Shown: positions 42,450 through 51,758 of the stretch, piece by piece
How the letters are laid out: each line of letters starts with the position of its first letter
How positions within the stretch are numbered: position 1 is the first letter of the stretch
From: Arthrobacter sp. ZGTC131
Lineage (GTDB): Bacteria; Actinomycetota; Actinomycetes; Actinomycetales; Micrococcaceae
Length of the DNA stretch: 64,000 nucleotides
Direction of reading: 5' to 3'
NCBI RefSeq assembly: GCF_002929275.1
Contig: NZ_PJIK01000001.1
Coordinates: 310,001 to 374,000 of the forward strand
The notes under the pieces: model-generated
What the model was told of the DNA's origin: nothing
Seen by the model: the letters and a program-made list of their open reading frames with translations, nothing else
Databases searched by the model: none
Translations under genes and position numbers: made by a program

Positions 42450-43160
42450 ATGAGCACTTGGAACACCCTCCCCCGGGCCGCCTTCGACCTCGAAACCACC
42501 GGACGCAACTCCCGCGCGGCGAGGATCGTCACGGCATCGGTGACCCTGGTGGACGCCTCGGGAAATGTCATCCGGGAGCACGAATGGCTGGCAGACCCGG
42601 GCATTGAGATCCCGGCGGAGGCCAGCGAAGTCCACGGGATCACCACGGAGCACGCGCGCAGCCACGGCAGGCCGGCGCCGGAGGTCACCAGGGAACTCGC
42701 TGGGGTGCTGCAGGAGCTTTTCGACGACGGCGTCCCGGTCATCGCCTTCAACGCCAGCTACGACTTCACCGTCCTGGCCGCCGAGTCCGCCCGCTACGGC
42801 GTACCGCAGCTGAGCCGGTTTCCGGTCCTGGATCCCTACATCATGAACAAGCAGGTGGACCGCTACCGCAAGGGAAAGCGGACCCTGACGGCACTCTGCG
42901 AAGAGTACGGCGTGGACCTCGAAAACGCCCACACCTCGGCCGCCGACGCCCTGGCCACGCTCCGCATGCTCGACGCCATGGCGGGCAAGTTCCCCAAGCT
43001 GAGGCTGCCGGCCAGCCAACTGCACCAGCTCCAGACGGACTGGGCCGTCAGCCAGGCGGCCGACTTCCAGCAGTATCTCCGCAAGACCAAACCCGCCGCT
43101 GTCATCGAGGGCGACTGGCCCGTGCTGCCCCCAGAAGACGCCAGCAGGGGCGACTTCTAG
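42450..43160 (+). CDS. DnaQ-like 3'-5' exonuclease (DEDDh)
   Basis: 236 aa. ExoI motif FDLETTGRNSRAARIVTAS at residues 12-30, ExoII FNASYDFTVLAAESARYG, and ExoIII AHTSAADALATLRML with the His-x4-Asp of the DEDDh class. It should degrade single-stranded DNA 3' to 5', as proofreading or repair exonucleases do. Residues after about 190 have no known domain. It faces the adnA-adnB operon across a 110-bp promoter region, so a repair role is plausible. It lacks the fused domains of DnaQ proteins used by DNA polymerase III. Confidence 0.88.
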   Translation: MSTWNTLPRAAFDLETTGRNSRAARIVTASVTLVDASGNVIREHEWLADPGIEIPAEASEVHGITTEHARSHGRPAPEVTRELAGVLQELFDDGVPVIAFNASYDFTVLAAESARYGVPQLSRFPVLDPYIMNKQVDRYRKGKRTLTALCEEYGVDLENAHTSAADALATLRMLDAMAGKFPKLRLPASQLHQLQTDWAVSQAADFQQYLRKTKPAAVIEGDWPVLPPEDASRGDF

Positions 43161-43493
43161 AGGCCGGTTCCAGCAGCGTCAACACGCGGCTCAGCAGCTG
43201 CAGCAGCGGTGCCCGCCGCCGCGCCGCCCAGCCCCGTCGCCGCGCCCGTGGGACAAAGATCACAGTCCACAGCCCAAGCCTCAGGTGGCTCACAGCCCGG
43301 CGGCAATTCAGACAGCAGCCCGCAGGACGCCCATCGGCCCGGCCCGCCATGAATTGACTTGTCGATGATGCGGCAGGACATGCCGCATGCCGAACAATAT
43401 TCGGAAGTGGATGCGAATTCTCCGCGCTGACATAATTTAGTTCAGAAGCGCGCTTGTGCTATGCCCTGCCCAAGCCCTACCGCCTGAGGATAA
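43161..43493. other. 333-bp region upstream of metNIQ with two inverted repeats
   Basis: GC-rich first half with no gene. The right half is AT-richer and holds IR1 ATGCGGCA-N5-TGCCGCAT (43368-43388) and IR2 CCGAA-N5-TTCGG (43390-43404), then TAATTT at 43433-43438 as a possible -10. These could bind a methionine or sulfur regulator. I looked for a SAM riboswitch and saw no recognisable core. Confidence 0.5.
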
Positions 43494-44555
43494 ATGATCA
43501 CAGTTACCGACCTGCGCAAGGTCTACCGTCAGGGGAAAAAGGAAGTGGTGGCCCTCGACGGGGTCTCCCTTTCGGTCCCCAAAGGCTCCATCCACGGCAT
43601 CATCGGCCATTCCGGAGCAGGGAAGTCCACGCTGGTACGGTGCCTGACTCTCCTGGACCGCCCTACCTCCGGCTCGGTCAACATCGACGGCACCGAACTC
43701 AGCTCGGTCAGGGACTCCGAAATCCGCGCTGCCCGGCGCCGGATCGGCATGGTCTTCCAGCACGCCAACCTGATGGACTCCCGCACCGCGGCAGGCAACG
43801 TGGCCCATCCTCTGGAACTGGTGAAGACTCCCAAGGACAAGACCCGCGAGAAGGTTGCTGAACTGCTCAAGCTCGTAGGGCTCGAGGGCTTCGAGAACGC
43901 CTACCCGTCACAGCTGTCCGGGGGCCAGCGCCAGCGAGTGGGCATCGCCCGGGCCCTGGCGTCCGATCCTGACGTACTGCTGTGCGATGAGCCGACGTCC
44001 GCCCTGGACCCGGCCACCACCGATGAAATCCTGGACCTCATCCAGGACCTGACCCGTCGCCTTCAGCTCACGGTGCTCATCATCACGCACGAGATGCACG
44101 TGGTTAAGCGCGTATGCGGCTCAGTGTCACTCCTGGCCAAGGGCCGCGTCATCGAAGCCGGGGAACTGGCGGATGTGGCGGCCGAACTGGACAGCAAGCT
44201 GGCCCGGGCGCTCCTTCCGCTGCCTGCTGCGGAACCGATCAAAGGGGCCCTCCAGGCCGGCCCCGTGCTGGAGATCCTCTTTTCCGGCGAAAGCGCCAAG
44301 GAACCTGTCCTTACGGGCGTCGCCCGGCATTTTGACATCGATCTGAATGTCCTCGCCGGAAGCGTGGAAACGCTGGGCGGGCAGCAGTTCGGGCACCTGC
44401 GTGTCCAGCTCGCAGAAGACGTTGATTACGAAGCCGTGATGGGCTACCTCCGCGATCGCGGGATCAGCGCGAAAGTTGTGGACGCCGCCGTCGAGCCGTC
44501 TGACTTCGCGCCGGAAACGCCTGACTTCGCCGCCGAGACGGGAGACCTCAAGTGA
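43494..44555 (+). CDS. metN: Methionine ABC transporter ATP-binding protein MetN
   Basis: 353 aa. ATPase of the MetNIQ importer. Walker A GHSGAGKSTLVR near residue 40, Q-loop VFQHANLMDSRT, ABC signature QLSGGQRQRVGIARALASDP, Walker B DVLLCDEPTSALDP. The last about 85 residues form a NIL domain (PVLTGVARHFDIDLNVLAGS), the regulatory methionine-binding domain that inhibits transport when the cell is replete. GAGGA (43486-43490) precedes the ATG closely. It overlaps metI by 4 bp (GTGA). Confidence 0.96.
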   Translation: MITVTDLRKVYRQGKKEVVALDGVSLSVPKGSIHGIIGHSGAGKSTLVRCLTLLDRPTSGSVNIDGTELSSVRDSEIRAARRRIGMVFQHANLMDSRTAAGNVAHPLELVKTPKDKTREKVAELLKLVGLEGFENAYPSQLSGGQRQRVGIARALASDPDVLLCDEPTSALDPATTDEILDLIQDLTRRLQLTVLIITHEMHVVKRVCGSVSLLAKGRVIEAGELADVAAELDSKLARALLPLPAAEPIKGALQAGPVLEILFSGESAKEPVLTGVARHFDIDLNVLAGSVETLGGQQFGHLRVQLAEDVDYEAVMGYLRDRGISAKVVDAAVEPSDFAPETPDFAAETGDLK

Positions 44556-45223
44556 ACGAAATCTTCAGCAACCCGGTTCTCGCCAAGGCCCTCCCCGAGG
44601 CGATCGTTGAAACTCTGCAGATGGTGGGGATCTCCGCGTTCTTCACCGTTCTTGTCGGACTGCCGCTGGGCGTCTTCCTGCACGCCACTGCCCCGGGCGG
44701 ACTCCGTCCCATGCCCGTGGTCAACAGGGTTGTCAGCGACATCGTGGTCAACATCACGCGGTCCATCCCCTTCGCCATCCTGATGGTGGCCCTGATCCCC
44801 CTGGCCCGGCTCCTGGTGGGCACCAGCCTCGGCCCCGTCGCAGCCTCGGTCTCGCTCTCGATCGGAACCATTCCATTCTTTGCCCGCCTCGTGGAGGCGT
44901 GTCTCCGGGATGTCCATCACGGCAAGATCGACGCCGCACAGGTCATGGGATCCACCAGGATGCAGGTCATCAGCAAGGTCATGCTGCCTGAATCGCTGCC
45001 CGCGCTGGTGGCAGCCGCAACCACCACCGTGGTGACCCTGGTGGGCTACAGCGCCATGGCCGGCCTCGTCGGTGGCGGCGGGCTGGGCAAACTTGCCTAC
45101 AACTACGGGTTCCAGCGCTTCGACGTCACAGTCATGATCGTCACGATCGTGCTGATCATCGTCCTGGTCCAGGTCATCCAGCTCACGGGCGAGCGGATCT
45201 CCCGGAGCCTCGACCACCGCTAA
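44552..45223 (+). CDS. metI: Methionine ABC transporter permease MetI
   Basis: 223 aa with five transmembrane helices and the MetI-type EAA loop (RDVHHGKIDAAQVMGSTRMQ). It starts MNEIFSNPVLAKALPEAIVE, matching the family, and ends with LIIVLVQVIQLTGERISRSL. It forms a homodimer in the membrane, bound by MetN dimers. The GTG start overlaps the metN stop, so translation is coupled. Substrates of the family are L- and D-methionine and derivatives. Confidence 0.95.
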   Translation: MNEIFSNPVLAKALPEAIVETLQMVGISAFFTVLVGLPLGVFLHATAPGGLRPMPVVNRVVSDIVVNITRSIPFAILMVALIPLARLLVGTSLGPVAASVSLSIGTIPFFARLVEACLRDVHHGKIDAAQVMGSTRMQVISKVMLPESLPALVAAATTTVVTLVGYSAMAGLVGGGGLGKLAYNYGFQRFDVTVMIVTIVLIIVLVQVIQLTGERISRSLDHR

Positions 45224-45353
45224 AGCGACGGTCCGCTGCCATCAGCGGAACACCGCCGAATCTTTACGCAGCGAGTAGCCGCTCACTGCATCTGAACCGG
45301 ATCCCCCAGGCCACGCCGTCGGGGTCCAGGCTATTTCGAAAGGAACGCATCCG

Positions 45354-46196
45354 ATGCGTAAATCACTCACCCTCCTCGCCACCGGCATCGTCACCGCCCT
45401 GGCACTGACCGCGTGCGGCGGTTCGTCCGCGCCCAGTTCCGAGACCCAGACCCTGGATCCGGCCAAGCCCGCAACGCTCAGCGTCGGCGCCAGCCCGGTT
45501 CCGCAGGCCAAGATCCTCGAATTCATCAACCAGGACCTCGCCCCGAAAGCCGGCCTCAAGCTGGACATCAAGGAGATCGAGGACTACCAGACGCCCAACA
45601 CCGCCCTGAGCGACGGTTCGCTGGACACCAACTACTACCAGCACCAGCCGTGGTTCGACGATCAGGTCAAGACCAAGGGCTACGACTTCGGCCACGGCGC
45701 CGGCGTCCACATCGAGCCGTACGCAGCCTTCTCCGAGAAGGTCAAGGACATCAGCGAGATCAAGGACGGCGCCAAGGTTGCCATCACCAACGATCCCTCC
45801 AACCAGGTGCGCGCTCTCAAGGTCCTGGAAAAGGCGGGTCTGGTCAAGGACATCAAGGACGACAGCTCCGTGATCGCACTGACCGATGCGCAGAACCCCA
45901 AGAAGCTCAAGTTCTCGGAGAACCAGCCGGAGCTGCTGATCAACGACCTGAAGGATCCCTCCGTGGACCTGGCCCTGATCAACGGAAACTTTATCCTCAA
46001 GGCCGGCCTCAGCACCGACAACGCTCTCGCGGTGGAGTCCACGGACAACAACCCGTACGCCAACTTCCTGGCATGGCGGACGGAGTCCAAGGACGACGCC
46101 CGCATCAAGAAGCTTGACGAACTCCTCCACTCCCCCGAGGTCAAGGCCTTCATCGAGAAGGAATGGCCCAACGGCGACGTGACTGCCGCCTTCTAG
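45354..46196 (+). CDS. metQ: Methionine-binding lipoprotein MetQ
   Basis: 280 aa. The signal peptide has a lipobox LTACGG at Cys 22, so the mature protein is anchored in the membrane. The NlpA/MetQ domain follows: LSVGASPVPQAKILEFINQ, ALSDGSLDTNYYQHQPWFDD, GAKVAITNDPSNQVRALKVL and VDLALINGNFILKAGLSTDN. It delivers methionine to MetNI. 130 bp separate it from metI, with AAAGGA before the ATG, so it might also have its own promoter. A strong bidirectional terminator follows. Confidence 0.95.
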   Translation: MRKSLTLLATGIVTALALTACGGSSAPSSETQTLDPAKPATLSVGASPVPQAKILEFINQDLAPKAGLKLDIKEIEDYQTPNTALSDGSLDTNYYQHQPWFDDQVKTKGYDFGHGAGVHIEPYAAFSEKVKDISEIKDGAKVAITNDPSNQVRALKVLEKAGLVKDIKDDSSVIALTDAQNPKKLKFSENQPELLINDLKDPSVDLALINGNFILKAGLSTDNALAVESTDNNPYANFLAWRTESKDDARIKKLDELLHSPEVKAFIEKEWPNGDVTAAF

Positions 46197-46232
46197 GCCG
46201 GGCAACTCAACAGACGCTGAACAACTGGCGTT

Positions 46233-46274
46233 AAACAACTCTGGCACCCGCCGCGGCGGGTGCCAGAGTTGTTT
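46233..46274. terminator. 42-bp perfect palindrome, bidirectional terminator
   Basis: The two 21-base halves are perfect reverse complements centred on CCGCGG, with AAACAA and TTGTTT at the ends. It sits between the convergent metQ and hemL genes, so it should terminate both transcripts. Confidence 0.88.
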
Positions 46275-46340
46275 AGTACGGGTCGCCTTCGCTGCGGTGC
46301 AGGACGGAGGAACGACGACGGCGGGCCGGACCGCGGCGGG

Positions 46341-47672
46341 TCAGGCCTTCGCCGCGGCGGCAGCCTCCGCCGCGGCCGGCAGTGCGTCGAAGATCCGGTT
46401 CATGGCGGCGTCGTCGTGCGCCGCGGACAGGAACCAGGCCTCGAAGACGGACGGCGGGAGGTACACGCCGGAGTCCAGCATCGAGTGGAAGAACGGCGCG
46501 TAGCGAAAGACGTCCTGCTTCTGCGCGTCGCTGTAGTTGTGGACGCCCCGCTCCGAGGTGCCGAACGCCACCGAGAACAGGTTTCCGGCCCGCTGGATTG
46601 AGTGGTCCACGCCGGCGGCGTCCAGGGCGGAGGAAAGAGCCGACGACAGCTCCAGTGACCGCGCATCGACGAACGAGTAGACGTCCCGCGTCGCGTGCGT
46701 CAGGGTGGCCACGCCGGCGGCCATGGCCACCGGGTTCCCGGACAGCGTGCCCGCCTGGTAAACGGGTCCGATCGGTGCCAGGTAGTCCATGACGTCGGCA
46801 CGGCCGCCGAGGGCCGCCGTCGGCATGCCCCCGCCGATCACCTTGCCGAACGTGAGCAGGTCCGGGGTCCACTTCTCGGCCGCATCCGCAGCGCCGCCCG
46901 TGAGCCCCCAGTAGCCGGAGTAGCCGGTACGGAATCCCGTGAGGACCTCATCGACGATCAGCAGCGCGCCGTGGGCGGCCGTTATCCGGGAAAGCCCCGC
47001 GTTGAATCCTTCGCCGGGGGTGACTACGCCCATGTTGGCCGGTGCCGCCTCGGTGATCACGGCCGCAATGTTGGGTCCGTGCTCGGCGAAGGCCGCTTCG
47101 ACGGCGCCGAGATCGTTGTAGGGCAGGACGAGCGTTTCGGCGGCGGTGGCAGCCGTGACGCCGGCCGAACCGGGCAGGGCCAGGGTGGCCACGCCGGAGC
47201 CGGCCGACGCGAGCAGGCCGTCAAGGTGGCCGTGGTAACAGCCGGCGAACTTGATCACCAGGTTGCGGCCGGTGAAGCCCCTGGCCAGCCGGATCGCCGT
47301 CATGGTGGCTTCGGTGCCCGTGGACACCATGCGCAGCCGTTCGACGGCGGCGACCCGTTCCTTGACGATGGCAGCCAGGGTGGCCTCGTCGGGAGTCGAG
47401 GCGCCGAAGGACAGGCCGCGGTCAACGGCCGCGTGCACCGCTTCGAGGACGGCCGGATGGGCGTGGCCGAGCAGTGCCGGGCCCCAGGAGCAGACGAGGT
47501 CGACGTATTCGTTGCCGTCGGCGTCGGTCAGGTACGGTCCCTTGGCCGACACCATGAACCGGGGAGTGCCGCCGACGGATCCGAAGGCGCGGACCGGGGA
47601 ATTGACGCCGCCGGGCATGAGCTGGCGGGCGCGGTCAAAGAGTTCCTCGTTGCGAGGCATGCTGGAGGTCAT
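46341..47672 (-). CDS. hemL: Glutamate-1-semialdehyde 2,1-aminomutase
   Basis: 443 aa PLP enzyme that turns glutamate-1-semialdehyde into 5-aminolevulinate. The Schiff-base Lys is in [19 protein letters not shown] near residue 270. Other signature segments are [40 protein letters not shown] and [16 protein letters not shown]-like ([20 protein letters not shown]). Last gene of the minus-strand heme group; 13 bp after the LLM oxidoreductase stop. hemA, its partner, is divergent at 57.6 kb. Confidence 0.96.
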   Translation of the reverse strand: MTSSMPRNEELFDRARQLMPGGVNSPVRAFGSVGGTPRFMVSAKGPYLTDADGNEYVDLVCSWGPALLGHAHPAVLEAVHAAVDRGLSFGASTPDEATLAAIVKERVAAVERLRMVSTGTEATMTAIRLARGFTGRNLVIKFAGCYHGHLDGLLASAGSGVATLALPGSAGVTAATAAETLVLPYNDLGAVEAAFAEHGPNIAAVITEAAPANMGVVTPGEGFNAGLSRITAAHGALLIVDEVLTGFRTGYSGYWGLTGGAADAAEKWTPDLLTFGKVIGGGMPTAALGGRADVMDYLAPIGPVYQAGTLSGNPVAMAAGVATLTHATRDVYSFVDARSLELSSALSSALDAAGVDHSIQRAGNLFSVAFGTSERGVHNYSDAQKQDVFRYAPFFHSMLDSGVYLPPSVFEAWFLSAAHDDAAMNRIFDALPAAAEAAAAAKA

Positions 47673-47685
47673 GGTTCCTATTCTT

Positions 47686-48789
47686 TCAGGCGGCGGGCGG
47701 CGGTCCGGACAGCAGTTCGGCTACCCGGGGTGCCACCACGGTGCCGAATAGTTCGATGCAGCGCATCATGGAGCTGTGGGGAAGGGTCCCGTTGCTGTAT
47801 TTGAGGTCGAAGCGGTCAACGCCCAGATTCCTTTTGAGCAGCGCGATCTTCTGCGCCACTGTCTCGGGTGAGCCCACATACAGTGCACCCTCCGGCCCGC
47901 ACATGGCGTCGAACTCTCCCCGGTTGCCGGGACCCCAGCCGCGCTCGGCTCCGATCCGGTTCCGCTGCGCGAGCCAGTGTGGAAAGAGTTCTTCGCGCGC
48001 CTCCTCGTCGGTCTCGGCGATGTACCCCGGCGAATGGGTGGCGATCTGCTGCATCGGGTGGCCGTACTTGCCCATCGCTTCGCGGTACAGGTTGACCAGC
48101 GGGGCAAAGGCGCGCGGCTGGCCGCCGATGATGGCAAAGATGATCGGATAGCCATACTCCGCGCAGCGCAGCACGGACTCCGGTGTGCCGCCCACGCCGA
48201 TCCAGGCCGGCAGCAGGTGGTGCTCCAGGGGCGGGAAGACGCTCAGTCCGCTCAAGGGCGGCCGCGTGCGGCCCTCCCAGTGAACGGGCTTCTGTGCCCG
48301 CACCTTGTCGAAGAGCTCGAGCTTTTCCTCGAACAGGACCTCGTAGTCCGCCAGGTCCAGTCCGAACAGCGGAAACGATTCGATGAATGAACCGCGCCCC
48401 AGCATGACTTCCGCCCGGCCACCGGAGAGTGCATCCACGGTTGAAAACCGCTGGAAGACCCGGACCGGATCGTCCGAGCTCAGCACGGTGACCGCCGAGC
48501 CGAGCCTGATCCGGGAGGTCCGGGTTGCGGCGCCGGCAAGGAACACCTCAGGAGCGGACACGGCGAAGTCGCGGCGGTGATGCTCCCCCACACCGAAGGC
48601 ATGGAGCCCGACGGCGTCGGCCAGGACGGCCTGGTCCAGCACCTCGCGCAGCACCTGGGCATGCGGCTTCGGCTCACCGTCGCCGTCGAGTCCGACGTCA
48701 CCAAACGTGTTCAGGCCCAGCAGGATCTCGTCAGGCCCCACCGGGGCCGTGGGAGACGGGGCGGCGGGAGACGCGAAGGAGTCCCGCAT
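47686..48789 (-). CDS. LLM-class flavin-dependent oxidoreductase
   Basis: 367 aa TIM-barrel protein of the luciferase-like monooxygenase family, with [39 protein letters not shown] and [19 protein letters not shown] as family segments; it probably uses FMNH2 or F420. The substrate is unknown. The ATG overlaps the hemB stop by one base (TGATG) and the gene lies in the heme operon between hemB and hemL. Position in a heme operon suggests but does not prove a link to tetrapyrrole or oxidative metabolism. Confidence 0.85.
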   Translation of the reverse strand: MRDSFASPAAPSPTAPVGPDEILLGLNTFGDVGLDGDGEPKPHAQVLREVLDQAVLADAVGLHAFGVGEHHRRDFAVSAPEVFLAGAATRTSRIRLGSAVTVLSSDDPVRVFQRFSTVDALSGGRAEVMLGRGSFIESFPLFGLDLADYEVLFEEKLELFDKVRAQKPVHWEGRTRPPLSGLSVFPPLEHHLLPAWIGVGGTPESVLRCAEYGYPIIFAIIGGQPRAFAPLVNLYREAMGKYGHPMQQIATHSPGYIAETDEEAREELFPHWLAQRNRIGAERGWGPGNRGEFDAMCGPEGALYVGSPETVAQKIALLKRNLGVDRFDLKYSNGTLPHSSMMRCIELFGTVVAPRVAELLSGPPPAA

Positions 48790-49769
48790 CAGGACTCCTT
48801 CAGCCAGCCTGCGAGTTCACTCGCCCAGTACGTCAGGACCATGTTGGCTCCGGCACGGCGGATGCCGAGGACCGATTCGGTGATGGCTGCACGGCGGTCG
48901 ATCCAGCCGTTCGCCGCCGCCGCCTCGATCATGGCGTACTCCCCGGAGATCTGGTACGCGGCCACCGGCACGGGGCTCATGTCCGCGACGTCGGCCAGGA
49001 CGTCGAGGTAGCTCATGGCCGGCTTGACCATCACCATGTCCGCCCCTTCGGCGAGGTCCAGCTCCACCTCCTGGATGGCTTCCCGCCGGTTGGCGGCATC
49101 CATCTGGTACGTCCGGCGGTCCCCCTTCAGCTGCGAATCGACCGCCTCCCGGAACGGGCCGTAAAACGCAGAGGCGTATTTGGCGGCGTAGGCAATGACG
49201 GCGGTGTTCACGTGGCCGGCGTCCTCGAGCGCGTCGCGGATAACGCCGATCTGGCCGTCCATCATTCCGGAGGGGCCCAGCACGTGCGCACCGGCGTCGG
49301 CCTGTGCCACGGCCATCCTGGCGTAGATCTCCAGGGTGGCGTCGTTGTCCACGTAGCCGTCGGCGTCCAGGACGCCGCAGTGGCCGTGGTCGGTGAACTC
49401 GTCCAGGCAGACGTCGCTCATCACTACGAGGTCGTCGCCGACCTCGGCCCGGACGTCCCGGATGGCCTTGTTCAGCACGCCGTCCGGGTCAAGGGATGCC
49501 GTTCCCTGGGCGTCCCTGGCGGCAGGAATGCCGAAGAGCATGATGCCGCCGACGCCGAGCTCCACGGCTTCCGCGGCGGCACGCTTAAGGGTTTCCGTGG
49601 TGTGCTGCACCACGCCCGGCATGGACCCGATCGGATTCGGCTCCGACAGGCCTTCCCGGATGAACGCGGGCAGGATCAGCTCTGCGGGAGCCAGCCTGTT
49701 CTCGGCCGTGAGCCTGCGCATGGCTGGGGTAGTGCGAAGCCGCCGTGGGCGGTGCTGCGGAAAACTCAT
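48789..49769 (-). CDS. hemB: Delta-aminolevulinic acid dehydratase (porphobilinogen synthase)
   Basis: 326 aa. Condenses two 5-aminolevulinates. The two active-site lysines are in [19 protein letters not shown] near residue 200 and [19 protein letters not shown] near residue 255. The metal-site segment is [18 protein letters not shown]: two of the three zinc-ligand cysteines of the human-type enzyme are there, so zinc is likely. ATG 49769 is chosen over the longer frame to 49916 because the conserved domain begins there and GAAGGA lies upstream. Coupled to the LLM gene after it. Confidence 0.95.
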   Translation of the reverse strand: MSFPQHRPRRLRTTPAMRRLTAENRLAPAELILPAFIREGLSEPNPIGSMPGVVQHTTETLKRAAAEAVELGVGGIMLFGIPAARDAQGTASLDPDGVLNKAIRDVRAEVGDDLVVMSDVCLDEFTDHGHCGVLDADGYVDNDATLEIYARMAVAQADAGAHVLGPSGMMDGQIGVIRDALEDAGHVNTAVIAYAAKYASAFYGPFREAVDSQLKGDRRTYQMDAANRREAIQEVELDLAEGADMVMVKPAMSYLDVLADVADMSPVPVAAYQISGEYAMIEAAAANGWIDRRAAITESVLGIRRAGANMVLTYWASELAGWLKES

Positions 49770-49779
49770 GTCCTGTCCT

Positions 49780-50739
49780 TCACTGGGTGCCTGGTGCTGA
49801 TGAACGGATGTCCGGGAATTGGCCGTCGGCCCGGGGTTCGCCGGCGTCGGGGTGCAGTGCGCGGAGGATTGCCGCCACAATGCCTGCCGGGGTGGACTCA
49901 CGGGCCGTTGCCGCAACGGTCAGGCCCCGGGCCTGTGCCTCCGCGGCCGTGGTCTTGCCGATGGCGACGACCCGGCAGGCGCCGAGCGGCGTGAGCTCGG
50001 CGGAAATGCGGCGCGCGGCGCTCGGTGAAGCGGCGACGACGGCGGCCACTTCGCCCGAGGCCACCGCGCCTTTGGCGGCGGCGGGGGTGAGCACCGTCAT
50101 GCCGCCGTTCGCCGTCCCGCCGGCGCTGTTCGAGGCCGGGGCGAGGCGGCGGTCCGGCGCGGCCGGGTAATCCACCGTGTGATACGCCACCACGGTACGG
50201 ACCCGGGCGCCCTTCGCTGCGAGCCCTTCCGCCAGGGCCGGCGCTGCAATGTCAGCCTGCGGCAGCAGCACTTCGTCCGGTCCTCCGGGCCACGCGGCCA
50301 CCAACCCGGCGGCCGAGTGTTCCTGCTCCGGCACCAGATGGACTGCGACGCCGGCGGCCTGCAGCGCGCCCTGGGTCGCTGGTCCCACGGCGGCCACGCA
50401 GGTTGACGGCGGAATCCACTCGCGCAAAACCACAGACCGCTCCGCTGCTTTCTCTGCCAGGGCCAGGACGGTGGAGGCGCTGCTGACCACGAGCCACGCG
50501 AAATGTCCTTTGCCCAGCGCGTCGAAGGCATCGTCGAGGGCGACCTGGTCACTGGCACGTTCGACGTCGGTAAGCGGCAGCAGGAGCGGCTCCGCCCCGG
50601 CCAGCCGGAGTTCCGCTGCGAGGGCGGCCGCGCGGTCCGGGCTGCGGGTGATGAGGATGCGGGCGCCCTCGAGCGGGCGCCGCGAACCCGGGCGCCCGGC
50701 GGGGTTGCCGTCCGGACCGTGCCGGTTCGTCTGTCCCAT
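49780..50739 (-). CDS. hemD: Uroporphyrinogen-III synthase
   Basis: 319 aa. Cyclises hydroxymethylbilane with inversion of ring D. It has the two-lobed HemD fold: [20 protein letters not shown] at the start, [40 protein letters not shown] and [20 protein letters not shown]. HemD sequences diverge strongly, so assignment relies on these segments and on the position between hemC and hemB. The 15-residue N-terminal and 20-residue C-terminal ends are unconserved. It starts 20 bp after the hemC stop. Confidence 0.9.
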   Translation of the reverse strand: MGQTNRHGPDGNPAGRPGSRRPLEGARILITRSPDRAAALAAELRLAGAEPLLLPLTDVERASDQVALDDAFDALGKGHFAWLVVSSASTVLALAEKAAERSVVLREWIPPSTCVAAVGPATQGALQAAGVAVHLVPEQEHSAAGLVAAWPGGPDEVLLPQADIAAPALAEGLAAKGARVRTVVAYHTVDYPAAPDRRLAPASNSAGGTANGGMTVLTPAAAKGAVASGEVAAVVAASPSAARRISAELTPLGACRVVAIGKTTAAEAQARGLTVAATARESTPAGIVAAILRALHPDAGEPRADGQFPDIRSSAPGTQ

Positions 50740-50759
50740 AAGCCGATGGCCGCCGTCGG

Positions 50760-51758
50760 TCAGGACGCGGTCAGGTCAGCGATATCAGCAGCCCCCGCGG
50801 CCAGGAGGACCTCGGCCAGTTCGATGCCCAGCAGCGTCGCGCCCACCTCGGTCAGGCCGTCGGTGGCCCGCTTGTCCCGCACGGACGCGGTGCCGTCCAC
50901 GGCGCACACGACGGCTTCCAGGTGGAGCATACTGCCCTTCCGGTAGGCGTACGCACCCACGGGAGCGGCGCAGCCGGCTTCGAGCCGTGCCAGCAGCGCC
51001 CGTTCCGCAGTGACCGCGAGCCGGGTGTCCGCATCGTCCAATGCTGCCAGGGCCTGCGCGAGCACGCCCTGCGAACCCTCGGTGGAGCCGGCCCGGCGCG
51101 GGGCGTCCGCGGTGCGGCATTCTATGGCCAGCGAGCCCTGGCCCGCGGCCGGAAGCATGATGTCCGTCTCGAGGTACTCGGTGACGGTGTCCAGCCGGCC
51201 GATGCGCTCGAGACCCGCGGCGGCCAGCACCACGGCATCGAGGTCGCATGATTTTCCGTCCACCACGGCCTCGGTCGCGTTGCCCGGCAGCCCGGGGACA
51301 CGGCCGAGCCTGGTGTCCACGTTGCCGCGGATGTCCACGATGTCCAGGTCGGGACGGACGGCACGGAGCTGCGCCGCCCGGCGCGGTGAGCCTGTACCCA
51401 CCCGGGCGCCCTTCGGCAGGTCAGCCAGCTTGAATCCGTCGCGGGCGCACAGCACGTCGCGGACATCCACGCGGCGCGGAGTTGCGGCGAGAGTCAGCCC
51501 CACGGCGGAGCCCGTCGGCAGGTCCTTGAGCGAGTGCACCGCAACATCGCAGTCGTTCCGCAGCAGCGCGTCACGGAGCGCCGCAACGAAGACGCCGGTG
51601 CCGCCCATCTGGGACAGCGATCCGGTGAGGACGTCGCCGTCGGTCCTGATGTGCACCAGTTCCACCGGGAAACCCCCGACGGCGGCCAGCCGGTCGGCTG
51701 TCTGCTGTGTCTGGGTCAGGGCTAGCTTGCTCGCACGGGTTCCGATCCGGACAGTCAT
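50760..51758 (-). CDS. hemC: Porphobilinogen deaminase (hydroxymethylbilane synthase)
   Basis: 332 aa. Joins four porphobilinogens using a dipyrromethane cofactor. N-terminus VRIGTRASKLALTQTQQTAD, then DVAVHSLKDLPTGSAVGLTL with the catalytic Asp, RVGTGSPRRAAQLRAVRPDL, and the cofactor-binding Cys in RLEAGCAAPVGAYAYR near residue 265. The ATG overlaps the hemH stop (ATGA), so it is translationally coupled. Confidence 0.96.
   Translation of the reverse strand: MTVRIGTRASKLALTQTQQTADRLAAVGGFPVELVHIRTDGDVLTGSLSQMGGTGVFVAALRDALLRNDCDVAVHSLKDLPTGSAVGLTLAATPRRVDVRDVLCARDGFKLADLPKGARVGTGSPRRAAQLRAVRPDLDIVDIRGNVDTRLGRVPGLPGNATEAVVDGKSCDLDAVVLAAAGLERIGRLDTVTEYLETDIMLPAAGQGSLAIECRTADAPRRAGSTEGSQGVLAQALAALDDADTRLAVTAERALLARLEAGCAAPVGAYAYRKGSMLHLEAVVCAVDGTASVRDKRATDGLTEVGATLLGIELAEVLLAAGAADIADLTAS

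Noticed and set aside
43161-43493. SAM riboswitch upstream of metN
   Set aside because: No conserved core or pairing pattern visible by eye; only protein-type inverted repeats. A covariance search would be decisive.
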